Position numbers and translations under genes: made by a program
Notes under the pieces: model-generated
Seen by the model: only the letters and a program-made list of their open reading frames with translations
Told to the model about the DNA's origin: nothing
Databases searched by the model: none
Origin: MGIIa-K1 sp964577145
Lineage (GTDB): Archaea; Thermoplasmatota; Poseidoniia; Poseidoniales; Poseidoniaceae
Direction of reading: 5' to 3'
Length of the DNA: 64,000 nt
NCBI GenBank assembly: GCA_964577145.1
Contig: CAZNXM010000004.1
Span: forward strand, 19,820 to 83,819
Part shown: positions 1 to 8,248 of the stretch, one piece after another
How the letters are laid out: each line of letters starts with the position of its first letter
Position numbering within the stretch: position 1 is the stretch's first letter

Positions 1-1
1 C

Positions 2-382
2 CCCAAATACCCTACTTTTGACCCAGATGTCGGACATGGCATATTGGTGTGGGCATCTCAGCAGCACCTCAATCCAACAAATCCCCAAGATAAGTACCTC
101 GATAGAGAGATTCTATTGCTGGATTTAGAAACTAATCATACTGAGGTATTGACTGCTGACGAAGAAGACCAATGGGGTCCAATGGCGCTTGAGAACCATA
201 TCGTATATCGCCAAGAAGATGCAGATGGAGTACTCAGCGTTGAAATCCATCAGCGCGAAGCAACTCTCAAACCATATGCTTCTAGCACATTGCAGATTGG
301 AGTAATCATTGCAATCAGTTTGCTCCTAATCCATTTGATGCAACGTCAAATGGAAACAAAGGGCAAGAATCAGCCGCCGTGA
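2..382 (+). CDS. C-terminal part of a membrane-anchored, beta-propeller-like protein (5' end outside window)
   Basis: The frame is open from base 2, so this is the 3' end of a longer gene; the TTG at 44 is not needed as a start. The visible part has short alternating beta-type segments (for example REILLLDLETN and DEEDQWGPMALENHIVYRQ) of the kind seen in TolB or PD40-like propeller blades. A single hydrophobic helix (about SSTLQIGVIIAISLLLIHLM) and a short basic tail follow, suggesting an extracytoplasmic domain with a C-terminal anchor. It ends 13 bases inside the 3' end of the convergent bud32 gene. The propeller assignment is inference from a fragment; the function is unknown. Confidence 0.6.
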   Translation, partial: PKYPTFDPDVGHGILVWASQQHLNPTNPQDKYLDREILLLDLETNHTEVLTADEEDQWGPMALENHIVYRQEDADGVLSVEIHQREATLKPYASSTLQIGVIIAISLLLIHLMQRQMETKGKNQPP

Positions 383-1047
383 TATCGCACTCGCGTTTTA
401 ATTTCGTCAAGTCGTTTGAGGATGTCCTTGGCCGACGGGACTTCACCGCCTGGGGCTTTTGGAGCGGGCCCTAATTTTTCATCAAGGGATGAATAACCGT
501 CCAATACCATTTCCATTGCACCTTTTACATCAGGATGTGAGGCACCGAGAATTTCGTGTAGTACATGTAAATCAATACCGTATCCCTCGAGTTCATATTC
601 CATATTTGCAAGCCCGAGGTCGATTAGACGTGATTCTCCGCTAGGAGTAATTAGAATGTTATTGGTCGAGAGGTCGCCGTGAGTTACTCCGTTGCGATGG
701 AGAGAACGAATCGCTGCACCAACACCATGCAATAGGCTATCACTAGCCCCTCCTTCTTGGAGCACATCTATCAGTTGTCGACTTTCAATGTATGCCATGA
801 TGATACGGCCCTCTTCAAAGTCAACATCCCAAATTGGAGGAATAGGCACTCCTTTTGCATGAAGCCAAATCATTAGTTTGACCTCATTAGTCATTCTTCG
901 ACGAGTCAAAGTACGGTCTAGGTCAGGGTGCCGCCAAGTGCGTGGTCGGCGTGTTTTTTGGACTGCTGGTCTGCCATGCCAAGTGCCTGAAACCACCTCG
1001 GCTTCGGCACCGAGATGCATGATTTCGCCTGCAACCCACGCCGCCAT
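370..1047 (-). CDS. bud32: KEOPS complex serine/threonine kinase-ATPase Bud32
   Basis: This is a small RIO-like kinase of the KEOPS complex, which helps Kae1 make the t6A modification of tRNAs decoding ANN codons. The family opening GAEAEVV is followed by a conserved Lys in AVQKTRRPRTWRHPDLD (about residue 31). The catalytic loop is THGDLSTNNILI (Asp near 125), and the metal-binding DFG is replaced by the DLG of LIDLGLAN, as usual for Bud32. The frame is open to 1140, but a GC-rich hairpin of the intergenic type lies at 1087-1103 and Bud32 proteins normally begin just before GAEA. I therefore chose ATG 1047; ATG 1020 is the other good choice. It is not fused to Kae1, unlike many archaeal versions. 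It is divergent from nadA. Confidence 0.9.
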   Translation of the reverse strand: MAAWVAGEIMHLGAEAEVVSGTWHGRPAVQKTRRPRTWRHPDLDRTLTRRRMTNEVKLMIWLHAKGVPIPPIWDVDFEEGRIIMAYIESRQLIDVLQEGGASDSLLHGVGAAIRSLHRNGVTHGDLSTNNILITPSGESRLIDLGLANMEYELEGYGIDLHVLHEILGASHPDVKGAMEMVLDGYSSLDEKLGPAPKAPGGEVPSAKDILKRLDEIKTRVRYHGG

Positions 1048-1086
1048 GTCTTGAATGGCTGAAGACCATGGTTCAAAAAGGAGGCG

Positions 1087-1103
1087 CCACCCCGTAGGGG
1101 TGG
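1087..1103. other. GC-rich hairpin between bud32 and nadA
   Basis: CCACCCC and GGGGTGG form a perfect 7-bp stem with a GTA loop. It belongs to a recurring type of short hairpin seen between genes here. It lies inside the longest bud32 frame and supports a later bud32 start. No T-tract follows it. Confidence 0.5.
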
Positions 1104-1159
1104 GTGTAACCTTGACTTTGTCATTACCCATGTGTGCCATCGACTTTACTCAGGACGCG

Positions 1160-2242
1160 ATGGGTCCAGATGAGCAAGCGATTGCTGACCGTATTTCTGA
1201 ACTCAAGGAAATACTTGGAGACGACCTCCTCATCCTTGGACATCACTATCAGCGAGACCAGATTGTCATGCATGCTGATTTACTAGGTGATTCCTTCTTA
1301 TTGTCAGAACTTGCAGCCAAATCAAAAGCTCGATACATCGTTTTCTGCGGTGTGCATTTTATGGCTGAGGGTGCAGACATTCTTACCAGTGATGAGCAGA
1401 GTGTTATTCTTCCAAATATGAGAGCAGGTTGCTCAATGGCAGATATGGCGGTTCTACACGATGTGGAGAAAGCATGGGGAGAAATTCTTGAACAAACAGG
1501 CTTGTGTGATCCTGCTGAGCCAGAAAGCGGAGAGAATTTCCTCATCCCAGTAACCTACATGAATAGCGCTGCTGAACTCAAAGACTTCTGTGGCCGTCAT
1601 GGAGGAATTGTCTGCACATCATCGAATGCTAGTGGCATTCTAGATTGGGCATATGAGAGAGCAGGTCCAAATGGTGCAGTCTTATTTTTCCCAGATCAAC
1701 ACCTTGGAAGGAATACTGGACTATCTATGGGCATTCCTGAATCAAGGATGGCGGTTTGGACTCCTGGAGAGGAGAATCAGATTCCCTCTGATGTGAAGAT
1801 AGTCCTCTGGCATGGTTTCTGTTCAGTCCATAAGCGCTTCACCACTACACAAGTAGATGATTTTCGAAAGAGAAACCCAACCGGTGTTGTTGTAGTTCAT
1901 CCCGAATGCCCAAGAGAAGTAGTAGATGCTGCAGATGCAAATGGTAGCACTGAATTCATTCGCAGGTTCGTAGCTAAACAAGAACCGGGAACTCATATTG
2001 CAGTGGGCACTGAAATCAATATGGTTGCCCGTTTAGACAAACAGCACCCAGAATTACATGTCGAATGTCTCGAGCCCACAATATGCCCTTGTTCTACGAT
2101 GTATATGATTCATCCAGCATATCTCATGGACGTGTTAGAGAAGATTGTAGATGGGGAAATCCCCAATCAAGTCACCGTAGAAAAGAGTGTGCAAGAGGGA
2201 GCAAAGGTCGCCTTAGAACGTATGCTTTCAATCAAGCAGTGA
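1160..2242 (+). CDS. nadA: Quinolinate synthase NadA
   Basis: This [4Fe-4S] enzyme condenses iminoaspartate with dihydroxyacetone phosphate to quinolinate in de novo NAD synthesis. Family blocks are in order: ILGHHYQRDQIVMHADLLGDS, FCGVHFMAEGADIL, PNMRAGCSMAD, VTYMNS, VCTSSNAS, VVVHPECPREV and ICPCSTMYMIHP. The last three cysteine-bearing blocks (GCSMAD, HPEC, CPCSTM) supply the cluster ligands. The product is 360 residues from ATG 1160. An in-frame ATG at 1130 would add ten residues but run into the divergent bud32 leader. No nadB or nadC is visible nearby. Confidence 0.93.
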   Translation: MGPDEQAIADRISELKEILGDDLLILGHHYQRDQIVMHADLLGDSFLLSELAAKSKARYIVFCGVHFMAEGADILTSDEQSVILPNMRAGCSMADMAVLHDVEKAWGEILEQTGLCDPAEPESGENFLIPVTYMNSAAELKDFCGRHGGIVCTSSNASGILDWAYERAGPNGAVLFFPDQHLGRNTGLSMGIPESRMAVWTPGEENQIPSDVKIVLWHGFCSVHKRFTTTQVDDFRKRNPTGVVVVHPECPREVVDAADANGSTEFIRRFVAKQEPGTHIAVGTEINMVARLDKQHPELHVECLEPTICPCSTMYMIHPAYLMDVLEKIVDGEIPNQVTVEKSVQEGAKVALERMLSIKQ

Positions 2243-2615
2243 GTTCGTACCCCTTCCAGCCAGCAAGTGCAAGTAGTGGGCAAAGTACGATTGTTAACAC
2301 AGCATAACCCACTGCATGCGAAGGAGTGGCTTCCCACAATTCAATGGTCTCTACCGAGAAGGTAGACATTGTAGTGAATGCTCCAAGTATTCCAGTGCCG
2401 AGTAGTAATGCAACATCTTTGGAAATCATTTCACTTGCAAGTGCGGCCATACAAATTCCAAGCAATAGCGAACCTAGTGCATTCACAGTTAGTGTTCCCC
2501 ATGGAGTTTCCATAGTTTGGCTAATTGCAAAGCGTAGCACAGCACCAAGAGCCCCTCCTGCGGCGACAAGAATGTAGGAATTCACAAATGGCTCTCCGTA
2601 GGCCCATCCTATCAA
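2232..2615 (-). CDS. crcB: Fluoride-specific ion channel FluC/CrcB
   Basis: This 127-residue protein has four transmembrane segments typical of the CrcB/Fluc family, which forms antiparallel dimers that export fluoride. Diagnostic motifs are AAGGALGAVLRFA near the N-terminus, TLTVNALGSLLLG (the pore Asn) and LGTGILGAFTTMSTFSVET (the sodium-site and Phe-box region). Its 3' end overlaps nadA by 11 bases, tail to tail. No fluoride riboswitch is recognisable in the 35 bases before the divergent rdgB gene. A single-gene channel of this kind works as a homodimer. Confidence 0.93.
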   Translation of the reverse strand: MIGWAYGEPFVNSYILVAAGGALGAVLRFAISQTMETPWGTLTVNALGSLLLGICMAALASEMISKDVALLLGTGILGAFTTMSTFSVETIELWEATPSHAVGYAVLTIVLCPLLALAGWKGYELTA

Positions 2616-2650
2616 TCATACTCAAGAGCCCGGACCTTCAGCGGATTTCC

Positions 2651-3295
2651 ATGACCCTGTGGTTCATGACCGGAAATGCCGGTAAAGTTGCTGAAGCAGC
2701 TGAACATTTTTCACAACATGGAATCGAAGTAAAACAGTTTGAATTCGATGCGATTGAACCACAAGCAGACGATTTAGAAACTGTAGCCCTTGCTAAGATA
2801 GAGCAAGCAATACCACATCTTCCAGGCCCAGATGATATGTTATTGGTAGAGGATGCAGGCTTGTTTATCGCTCCACTCAATGGATTTCCTGGTGTATATT
2901 CTGCCAACGCACTTGAAACAATAGGCAATCATGGTGTTCTTCGTTTGCTTGAGCATTTACAAAGTGAAGACCCAATAATGGATAGTCGTTTACGCGGTGC
3001 CGAATTTATGGCTGTAGCAGTATTGTACTACAAAGGACAGACAATAGTAGCCGAAGGAATATGCCCTGGGCGCATTTCTCATAGCGAACAAGGAGAAAAC
3101 GGCTTCGGCTTCGACCCGATTTTCATTCCATGCGATCTCGATGAATCTGGCACAGCATTAGAAAGAGGAGAAATCGGAACCGTTTCGACCCACGGAAAGG
3201 CCTTTGGTGCTATTTCTTTAGCAGAGAAGCAACTCTATTCTCATCGCCGTAGGGCCCTCGCAGGAATCCTCGCTGCACTCGACAGTCTGGAGTGA
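2651..3295 (+). CDS. rdgB: XTP/dITP pyrophosphatase (RdgB/HAM1 family)
   Basis: This house-cleaning nucleotidase hydrolyses dITP, XTP and ITP to the monophosphates. It begins with WFMTGNAGKVAEA (family TxNxxK signature) and continues with LLVEDAGLFIAPLNGFPGVYSA (catalytic Asp), GENGFGFDPIF and a THGKAFGAIS/SHRRRAL end that match the family. ATG 2651 gives 214 residues, normal for the family; earlier in-frame codons would only add unconserved residues overlapping the crcB leader. A small inverted repeat (3296-3310) directly follows the stop. Confidence 0.93.
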   Translation: MTLWFMTGNAGKVAEAAEHFSQHGIEVKQFEFDAIEPQADDLETVALAKIEQAIPHLPGPDDMLLVEDAGLFIAPLNGFPGVYSANALETIGNHGVLRLLEHLQSEDPIMDSRLRGAEFMAVAVLYYKGQTIVAEGICPGRISHSEQGENGFGFDPIFIPCDLDESGTALERGEIGTVSTHGKAFGAISLAEKQLYSHRRRALAGILAALDSLE

Positions 3296-3310
3296 CATTC
3301 TTGAAGAATG
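3296..3310. other. Short inverted repeat after rdgB
   Basis: CATTCTTGAAGAATG is a perfect palindrome directly after the rdgB stop codon and 25 bases before the next start. Possible 3'-end or leader element; no T-tract follows. Confidence 0.35.
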
Positions 3311-3335
3311 CCTGATTGGCTAGAGGTGGGCTCCC

Positions 3336-4220
3336 ATGAATAAAGTACGACTAATCGTCGCATTAGCCTTCGTCGGGCAATTGCTTGTCTTCCTCACAAT
3401 GCAGGCTGAGTTTGATGCAAATGGGCAATGGGGTCTAGTTGGTGGAATGGTAATCTGCGCAATTATTTGGACAATTCTTGGAGATAAGGCAGCGGCTCCT
3501 GTACCTAAGCGCATGATTACTAAATCCCAGCCCGAAGAGAAGACCACAGAAGAGGTTGATATTCCTGAACCCGTTAAGGATGAACTCGATGGTGCAACAT
3601 TGAGGGAGCGAAAAATGGCGAAGGTAAAGGCAGCCGCAGAAGAGGAAACTGCAAATGAAATTACAGTTGAGTCAGATGACGACGATGGTCTTGATGAGGT
3701 CGAAGTCACTGTCGAAGAAGTCCATGTTGCAGATGAATTTGTCGTGGAGGTAAGCGCCCAATCGATTGAAGATGCGGCAATTCAGAGGCACATTGTCGAT
3801 AAGCGTGACCGCCACGACCGCATTCGGGCCCGTATTGCTGAGCGACGTAGAGGTCAGATGGCAGATATTCGAGCATCTACTGCAAAAATGTGGGAGGACC
3901 ATTCAAGTGGCGAAGATTTGGTCACAGTTATCCAAACCGAAGGGCATGGAAACCAGATAATAGAGGAACCTGCAGAAGCAGCACCTGGTCATGTTTACGG
4001 TGCAAGTCTAGTAAGAATTGATGAATCAAAAATCCTCAAACTTCGCGTACCTCTTGACAAGGGATTCCGACCTGTCGATGAAAGTAAGTCAAGTAATGCA
4101 ATGGCATTTGCCTTGCCAGAAGGTATGCCGAGTCCAGCCGACCTTGGTCTACCATTACCTCCGCCTCCGGGTGCATCTGGAGCACTCGCAGCATTGCGGG
4201 ATGAGATAGCTGATGATTGA
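3336..4220 (+). CDS. Charged two-helix membrane protein of unknown function
   Basis: I do not recognise this 294-residue protein. Two hydrophobic helices lie at about residues 4-22 and 31-50. A very acidic stretch follows (DDDDGLDEVEVTVEEV, about 115-135). Next is a basic, probably helical segment rich in Arg (RHIVDKRDRHDRIRARIAERRR, about 150-170). A conserved-looking beta-type segment (GASLVRIDESKILKLRVPLDKGFRP) and a Pro-rich end complete it. The layout suggests a membrane-tethered cytoplasmic scaffold. It starts 40 bases after rdgB and abuts the convergent crotonase at 4221. Confidence 0.65.
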   Translation: MNKVRLIVALAFVGQLLVFLTMQAEFDANGQWGLVGGMVICAIIWTILGDKAAAPVPKRMITKSQPEEKTTEEVDIPEPVKDELDGATLRERKMAKVKAAAEEETANEITVESDDDDGLDEVEVTVEEVHVADEFVVEVSAQSIEDAAIQRHIVDKRDRHDRIRARIAERRRGQMADIRASTAKMWEDHSSGEDLVTVIQTEGHGNQIIEEPAEAAPGHVYGASLVRIDESKILKLRVPLDKGFRPVDESKSSNAMAFALPEGMPSPADLGLPLPPPPGASGALAALRDEIADD

Positions 4221-5045
4221 TCAACGGTGCTTCCATTCGGGGTTTTCCCGAGAGAGGAATGCTTGAACACCGATTTCCTTGTCTTCAGTATCAAATAGAT
4301 CTGCAAAAGCCTCAGCCTCAATTGCAACACCTTCGCTAATTCCGTTCTCAAGTGCGGAACGAATTGTTTTCTTTGCCACTTTCAAGGTGCTCATACTTTT
4401 GGAAGCGATTGACTGAGCAATACCCATTGTTCTCTTTTCGAGTTCTTCAGGAGAAACAACATGGTTGGCTAAACCGATTGCTAATGCTTCATCAGCACTG
4501 ATAGTTTCGCCACTCATGACCATTTCCATAGTTTTTCCAAGTCCTACGATATTGACTAGGCGTTGAGTTCCTCCCCCGCCAGGAATTAATCCCAATTTGA
4601 TTTCAGGAGTTCCAAATACCGCTCTAGTACTTGCAATTCGAATATCACATGAGCATGCAATTTCACAACCCCCGCCAAGAGCAAATCCATCTACCATGGC
4701 GATGGTTGGCTTAGAAAGATTCCAGATTGCATCCCAGCCATTATCTTTGAACAAAGAACGGATGTCATCACTATTCTTGCCAACGAATTCGGTAATGTCT
4801 GCACCGGCAACGAAAGCATTGGGTTTCGCTCGCTTACCCTCTGGTGGAGGATTGGGTTTTGCACCGGTAATAACGATGCAACGGATATCGTCGTTTTCTT
4901 CCGCCCAGCGACACATTTCTTTAATCTCTACCATCACTTCTTGGTTGAGTGCATTCAGTTTATCTGGACGGTTGATTGTAACCATTGCAATAGTGCCATC
5001 GCCACTTTCGCATGGCATCTCCTCGATGAGAAGAACATCGCTCAT
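4221..5045 (-). CDS. Enoyl-CoA hydratase (crotonase family)
   Basis: This crotonase hydrates trans-2-enoyl-CoA in beta-oxidation. The oxyanion-hole segments AFVAGADITEF and DGFALGGGCEIACSCDIRIAS are present. Both catalytic glutamates of classical hydratases are kept: the E of GGGCEIA and the E of PEIKLGLIPGGGGTQRL. An unusual Pro/Lys-rich insert (AKPNPPPEGKRAKPNA) precedes the first motif. ATG 5045 (MSDVLLIEEM) gives 274 residues, close to the family's 260. It is the first of three crotonase genes in the window and is divergent from the ABC genes. Confidence 0.88.
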   Translation of the reverse strand: MSDVLLIEEMPCESGDGTIAMVTINRPDKLNALNQEVMVEIKEMCRWAEENDDIRCIVITGAKPNPPPEGKRAKPNAFVAGADITEFVGKNSDDIRSLFKDNGWDAIWNLSKPTIAMVDGFALGGGCEIACSCDIRIASTRAVFGTPEIKLGLIPGGGGTQRLVNIVGLGKTMEMVMSGETISADEALAIGLANHVVSPEELEKRTMGIAQSIASKSMSTLKVAKKTIRSALENGISEGVAIEAEAFADLFDTEDKEIGVQAFLSRENPEWKHR

Positions 5046-5111
5046 GTAGGTGCGAGGGGGAATGAGCAAATCAACTTTACAAGGACACATTGATGACTAA
5101 GCCATGCGCCC

Positions 5112-5900
5112 ATGCCGCTTATGTCAGATGCTGAGGATGCACTTGTGGTTGCAAAAGACCTCGGTAAAAGGTACGGAGAATTCATTGCTTTGCATCCTTT
5201 GGATGTGAAGGTATCTTCAGGAGAATTTTTTGGCGTTTTTGGTCCAAACGGCGCTGGCAAATCGACCTTTATCAAACTTCTAACAGGGCAACTAAGACCA
5301 AGTATTGGCGGTGTAGAAGTATTGGGCATCAATGCTGCAAGAAACCCTCAGAAATTAAAAGCCAATATTGGAATTGTGCCAGAATCAGAATCCCCTCCAT
5401 CCTATCTTACCCCAACCGAATTCCTTCATTTTGTGTGTAAATTACGTGCTGTGGAAGACCTTGAGGCTAAGGTAGAGCACTGGATGGACTGGTTTGGCCT
5501 CGATGAGAAGAAAGACACGATGTGTAAGGACCTTTCAAAGGGCCAGCGACAGAAGGTAATGCTCGCCGCAGCATTCATCCATGAACCTCGTCTATTATTC
5601 CTCGATGAACCATTCGCGAATCTCGATCCAATCTACCAACGAAAATGCAGACAATGGCTCCTCGATCACGTAGCAAATGGTGGGACAATTTTCCTATGTT
5701 CTCATGTACTTGAAATGGCAGAAAGAATGTGCAATAGAATGGCTATTATCAATAACGGGAAGGTTCTTGCTGCAGGAACCGTAATCGATATGAAATTGAA
5801 TAGCGAAGAAACCCTCGAGGATGTATTCATCCGCTTAGTTGGACATTCGATTGAAGAAGCAGAACGCCGAAGCGATGAGGGACTAAACGAGGAGGAGTGA
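5112..5900 (+). CDS. ABC transporter ATP-binding protein
   Basis: This is the nucleotide-binding subunit of an ABC-2-type exporter. Walker A is GPNGAGKST (residues 44-52), the signature is LSKGQRQKVML, Walker B is LLFLDEPFANLD and the switch His lies in IFLCSHVLEM. The acidic C-terminal tail (EEAERRSDEGLNEEE) resembles single-domain exporters of the CcmA/NatA type. The next gene is its membrane partner; only two bases separate its stop from the ATG at 5903, and the ribosome-binding site GGAGGAG lies inside this gene's end. ATG 5121 (MSDAED) is an alternative start. The substrate is unknown. Confidence 0.9.
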   Translation: MPLMSDAEDALVVAKDLGKRYGEFIALHPLDVKVSSGEFFGVFGPNGAGKSTFIKLLTGQLRPSIGGVEVLGINAARNPQKLKANIGIVPESESPPSYLTPTEFLHFVCKLRAVEDLEAKVEHWMDWFGLDEKKDTMCKDLSKGQRQKVMLAAAFIHEPRLLFLDEPFANLDPIYQRKCRQWLLDHVANGGTIFLCSHVLEMAERMCNRMAIINNGKVLAAGTVIDMKLNSEETLEDVFIRLVGHSIEEAERRSDEGLNEEE

Positions 5901-5902
5901 TT

Positions 5903-7600
5903 ATGTCAATCAGCTTCTCCAGCCGTGACTGGTCTGAGGCAGAAGCCTCGACAGTAGCGGTGACCTTCGATAGTGCAGGCGGTGGAAAACACCTCCATAA
6001 TCCGCTAACGGGATGGGCTGCTTTCAGTGCTACATTCAAGGTAATGTTCATCGAAGAATATCGTGAGAATCTTGACTTTGCAAAAAAACGCCGTATCATG
6101 ATGTTTCCACTCATGGTTGCATTAGTGACGATGGTTGCGACAATTGGACTGCAATTTTTGGTAGGAGAAGGTGCTGCTCAAGACACCGAATCAATATCAA
6201 ATTCCAAAGCCTTCACTTGGCAAGAGATGCGATTTGCCCTCCATTTGCCTCTATTGATGTTCAGTCTTGGAATGGGTTCGTTCGCATTCCTTGGAAGGGA
6301 GAGAGTACTTGCACGTACCGGGACAAAGAACTACCTTCTTGCAAGTCCAGCCTTGCAACCATTAACCAACTCAACCGCACATTTCGCATATTATTGTAAG
6401 GATTTATCATATTACGTAATGCTAATTCTAACTCCAGTAATTGGTGGAATGGCAGTAGGGATTTCTCTAGAGTGGTGGACCGATGTTAGTACACCTCTTG
6501 AGTGGTCCAGTCTTCCACGCACTTGGATTGCTATGACGGTAACTCTTGCCGAAGGATTGGCCCTATCTTTCATTGCCTCATCATTATGGCTTCTTGGAGG
6601 GTGGGTAAGTCGTATTACTCCAATAGCGATAATCGGACTTGGAACAATCGTAGGCCTTGGATATGTACCTAGACAAACTCTCTTGTGGGGTATGGCAACA
6701 CAAGCACCAGGTGGTGAAATCTGGGCAATTCCAGCAGTCGTACTTTCGCTTTGTGCAGCGTATTTTGCAGCGCAATTAGTTCGAGATGATTTTGAAGTAA
6801 AGGTCGTTGCAAAGAAAGAATTATTCATGCCAATTTGGAACAAATTACGCTTCCTTGGAAAGGGAACAACGCGCCTTCTAGTTGCTAAGGAAGCGGTTGA
6901 TTTAGTTCGTTCAGGCTCACTAAAGAAAATGACTGTGAGTTATTCAGTTCCTCTAATAGTACTCTTATTGATGGCCTGGTTGGTCGATTTTGCAGAAGCA
7001 CCAATCCCAATCAATCTACTCAGTTATGCGCCCTTCCTCGGCTTTTTCGGATTCAATTTTTACTCATGGCTTACGGCCCTTGATTCACCTGAGCACATGA
7101 ATGGTCTTCCGTTATCAGTTCCACAATTGATCAGGGCGAAAGTTGTGGTTTATTTCCTCGCAACATCATGGATTTCTATTCTCTTCGTTTGCCTCATGGC
7201 ATGGAAACTCGACGAATGGGCAGTCCTTCCAATCGCACTGATAGTAATGATTGCTAACAGTATCTACATTGTTTCATTGACTGCATTCTTGATGGGACTA
7301 GCTCCCAATAAGGCGATATTTGATGCAAAAATAATGACATGGTTTTGGATTGGTACGGTCATACCTCTTCTAGCACTATTCCTTCTATCCTTCACTCAAG
7401 GTGATGTTTCATTCTATGAGAATTGGATGAGTGCGGTACAAGACGGTGGATTGGATGCGGAAGCGGTTGAATTTACTAGCGAAAAGATGGAATCAGGATT
7501 CAAGGGTATTCTTGGCGTCAGCGTAGGACTGGTGGCGGCTTCAATTCTATTGATGAAACTACTCGACCGCAAATGGGGAAGGGCAGAATTCAACAACTGA
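5903..7600 (+). CDS. ABC transporter permease, multi-spanning membrane protein
   Basis: This 565-residue protein has about ten to twelve hydrophobic segments and follows directly after its ATPase gene, so it is probably the permease of an ABC-2-like exporter. A soluble N-terminal stretch of about 55 residues precedes the first helix. A soluble segment with LRFLGKGTTRLLVAKEAVDLVRSGSLKK divides two membrane halves. The motif ALDSPEHMNGLPLSVPQLIRAKVVV resembles the coupling segment of large archaeal ABC-2 permeases. ATG 5903 is preferred over GTG 5897 because GGAGGAG at 5891-5897 is correctly spaced only for the former. Confidence 0.8.
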   Translation: MSISFSSRDWSEAEASTVAVTFDSAGGGKHLHNPLTGWAAFSATFKVMFIEEYRENLDFAKKRRIMMFPLMVALVTMVATIGLQFLVGEGAAQDTESISNSKAFTWQEMRFALHLPLLMFSLGMGSFAFLGRERVLARTGTKNYLLASPALQPLTNSTAHFAYYCKDLSYYVMLILTPVIGGMAVGISLEWWTDVSTPLEWSSLPRTWIAMTVTLAEGLALSFIASSLWLLGGWVSRITPIAIIGLGTIVGLGYVPRQTLLWGMATQAPGGEIWAIPAVVLSLCAAYFAAQLVRDDFEVKVVAKKELFMPIWNKLRFLGKGTTRLLVAKEAVDLVRSGSLKKMTVSYSVPLIVLLLMAWLVDFAEAPIPINLLSYAPFLGFFGFNFYSWLTALDSPEHMNGLPLSVPQLIRAKVVVYFLATSWISILFVCLMAWKLDEWAVLPIALIVMIANSIYIVSLTAFLMGLAPNKAIFDAKIMTWFWIGTVIPLLALFLLSFTQGDVSFYENWMSAVQDGGLDAEAVEFTSEKMESGFKGILGVSVGLVAASILLMKLLDRKWGRAEFNN

Positions 7601-7618
7601 ACCCAACAGCCGAGTAGC

Positions 7619-8164
7619 ATGGGGCTGGTAATCGCAGTTTGCGGAATGCCAGCAAGTGGCAAAGGAGAGTTTGCTTCCATACTTGCTTCCAAAGGGATAC
7701 CTGTTCGCTCCATGGGTGATATGGTGAGGGCCGAAGTTGCCTCACTTGGAATCGAGGAAGGGCCAAATGTGTTTGGCGAAATAGCAACTGCTCTGCGTGC
7801 AGAGCACGGTGATGACATACTTGCAGTTCGTTTGACTTCAGCCGTTGATTCATTATTGGAGGATCATCCTATCGTACTAATCGAAGGAATGAGAGGTACT
7901 GCAGAGAAAGCAGTATTCGTTGAACATTGGGGGTCTTCATTCATTTCAGTGGCGATAACCGCGGATACCGAAACAAGATTTCAAAGAGTAATTTCCCGCG
8001 GTCGTTCTGAAGATGGAGACAGGTCAACTTTCCAACTTAGAGATGAGAGAGAAAATGGATGGGGTTTGGAACAAATAATTTCTGAAGCGGAATTCACATT
8101 CCAAAATAACCGAGATGTAGCCGAACTCACACTTCTTGCTTCGGATTGGCTAACATCCCTGTGA
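7619..8164 (+). CDS. UPF0200-family nucleoside/dephospho-CoA-kinase-like P-loop protein
   Basis: This 181-residue P-loop kinase belongs to the archaeal UPF0200 group (MJ1399-like), related to adenylate and dephospho-CoA kinases. It has VCGMPASGKGEFA (P-loop, residues 9-15), the family motif VRSMGDMVRAEV, and VLIEGMRGTAE in the Walker B region. An acidic NMP-lid-like segment (RGRSEDGDRSTFQLRDERE) follows. The exact substrate of the family is not known to me. Note that a separate GTP-type dephospho-CoA kinase domain is encoded at 30338-31324. The gene stands alone between the ABC genes and the pilus locus. Confidence 0.8.
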   Translation: MGLVIAVCGMPASGKGEFASILASKGIPVRSMGDMVRAEVASLGIEEGPNVFGEIATALRAEHGDDILAVRLTSAVDSLLEDHPIVLIEGMRGTAEKAVFVEHWGSSFISVAITADTETRFQRVISRGRSEDGDRSTFQLRDERENGWGLEQIISEAEFTFQNNRDVAELTLLASDWLTSL

Positions 8165-8186
8165 GTGGGCCCGTAGGGCCCCTCAC
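8161..8186. other. Strong GC-rich hairpin overlapping a stop codon
   Basis: GTGAG, then GGGCCC, GTA loop, GGGCCC and CTCAC form an 11-bp stem with one bulged T. It includes the stop codon of the UPF0200 gene and lies 63 bases before the pilus ATPase start. No T-tract follows. Confidence 0.55.
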
Positions 8187-8248
8187 ACATAGACAAGGTC
8201 ATAACCGGCGATTGACCGTGAAGAGGATGCTACGGGGGTGTCGTGTAC

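Noticed and set aside
1048..1140. N-terminal extension of Bud32 up to 1140
   Set aside because: It contains a GC-rich hairpin of the intergenic type, is not part of the Bud32 family and would collide with the nadA leader; kept only as an alternative start.
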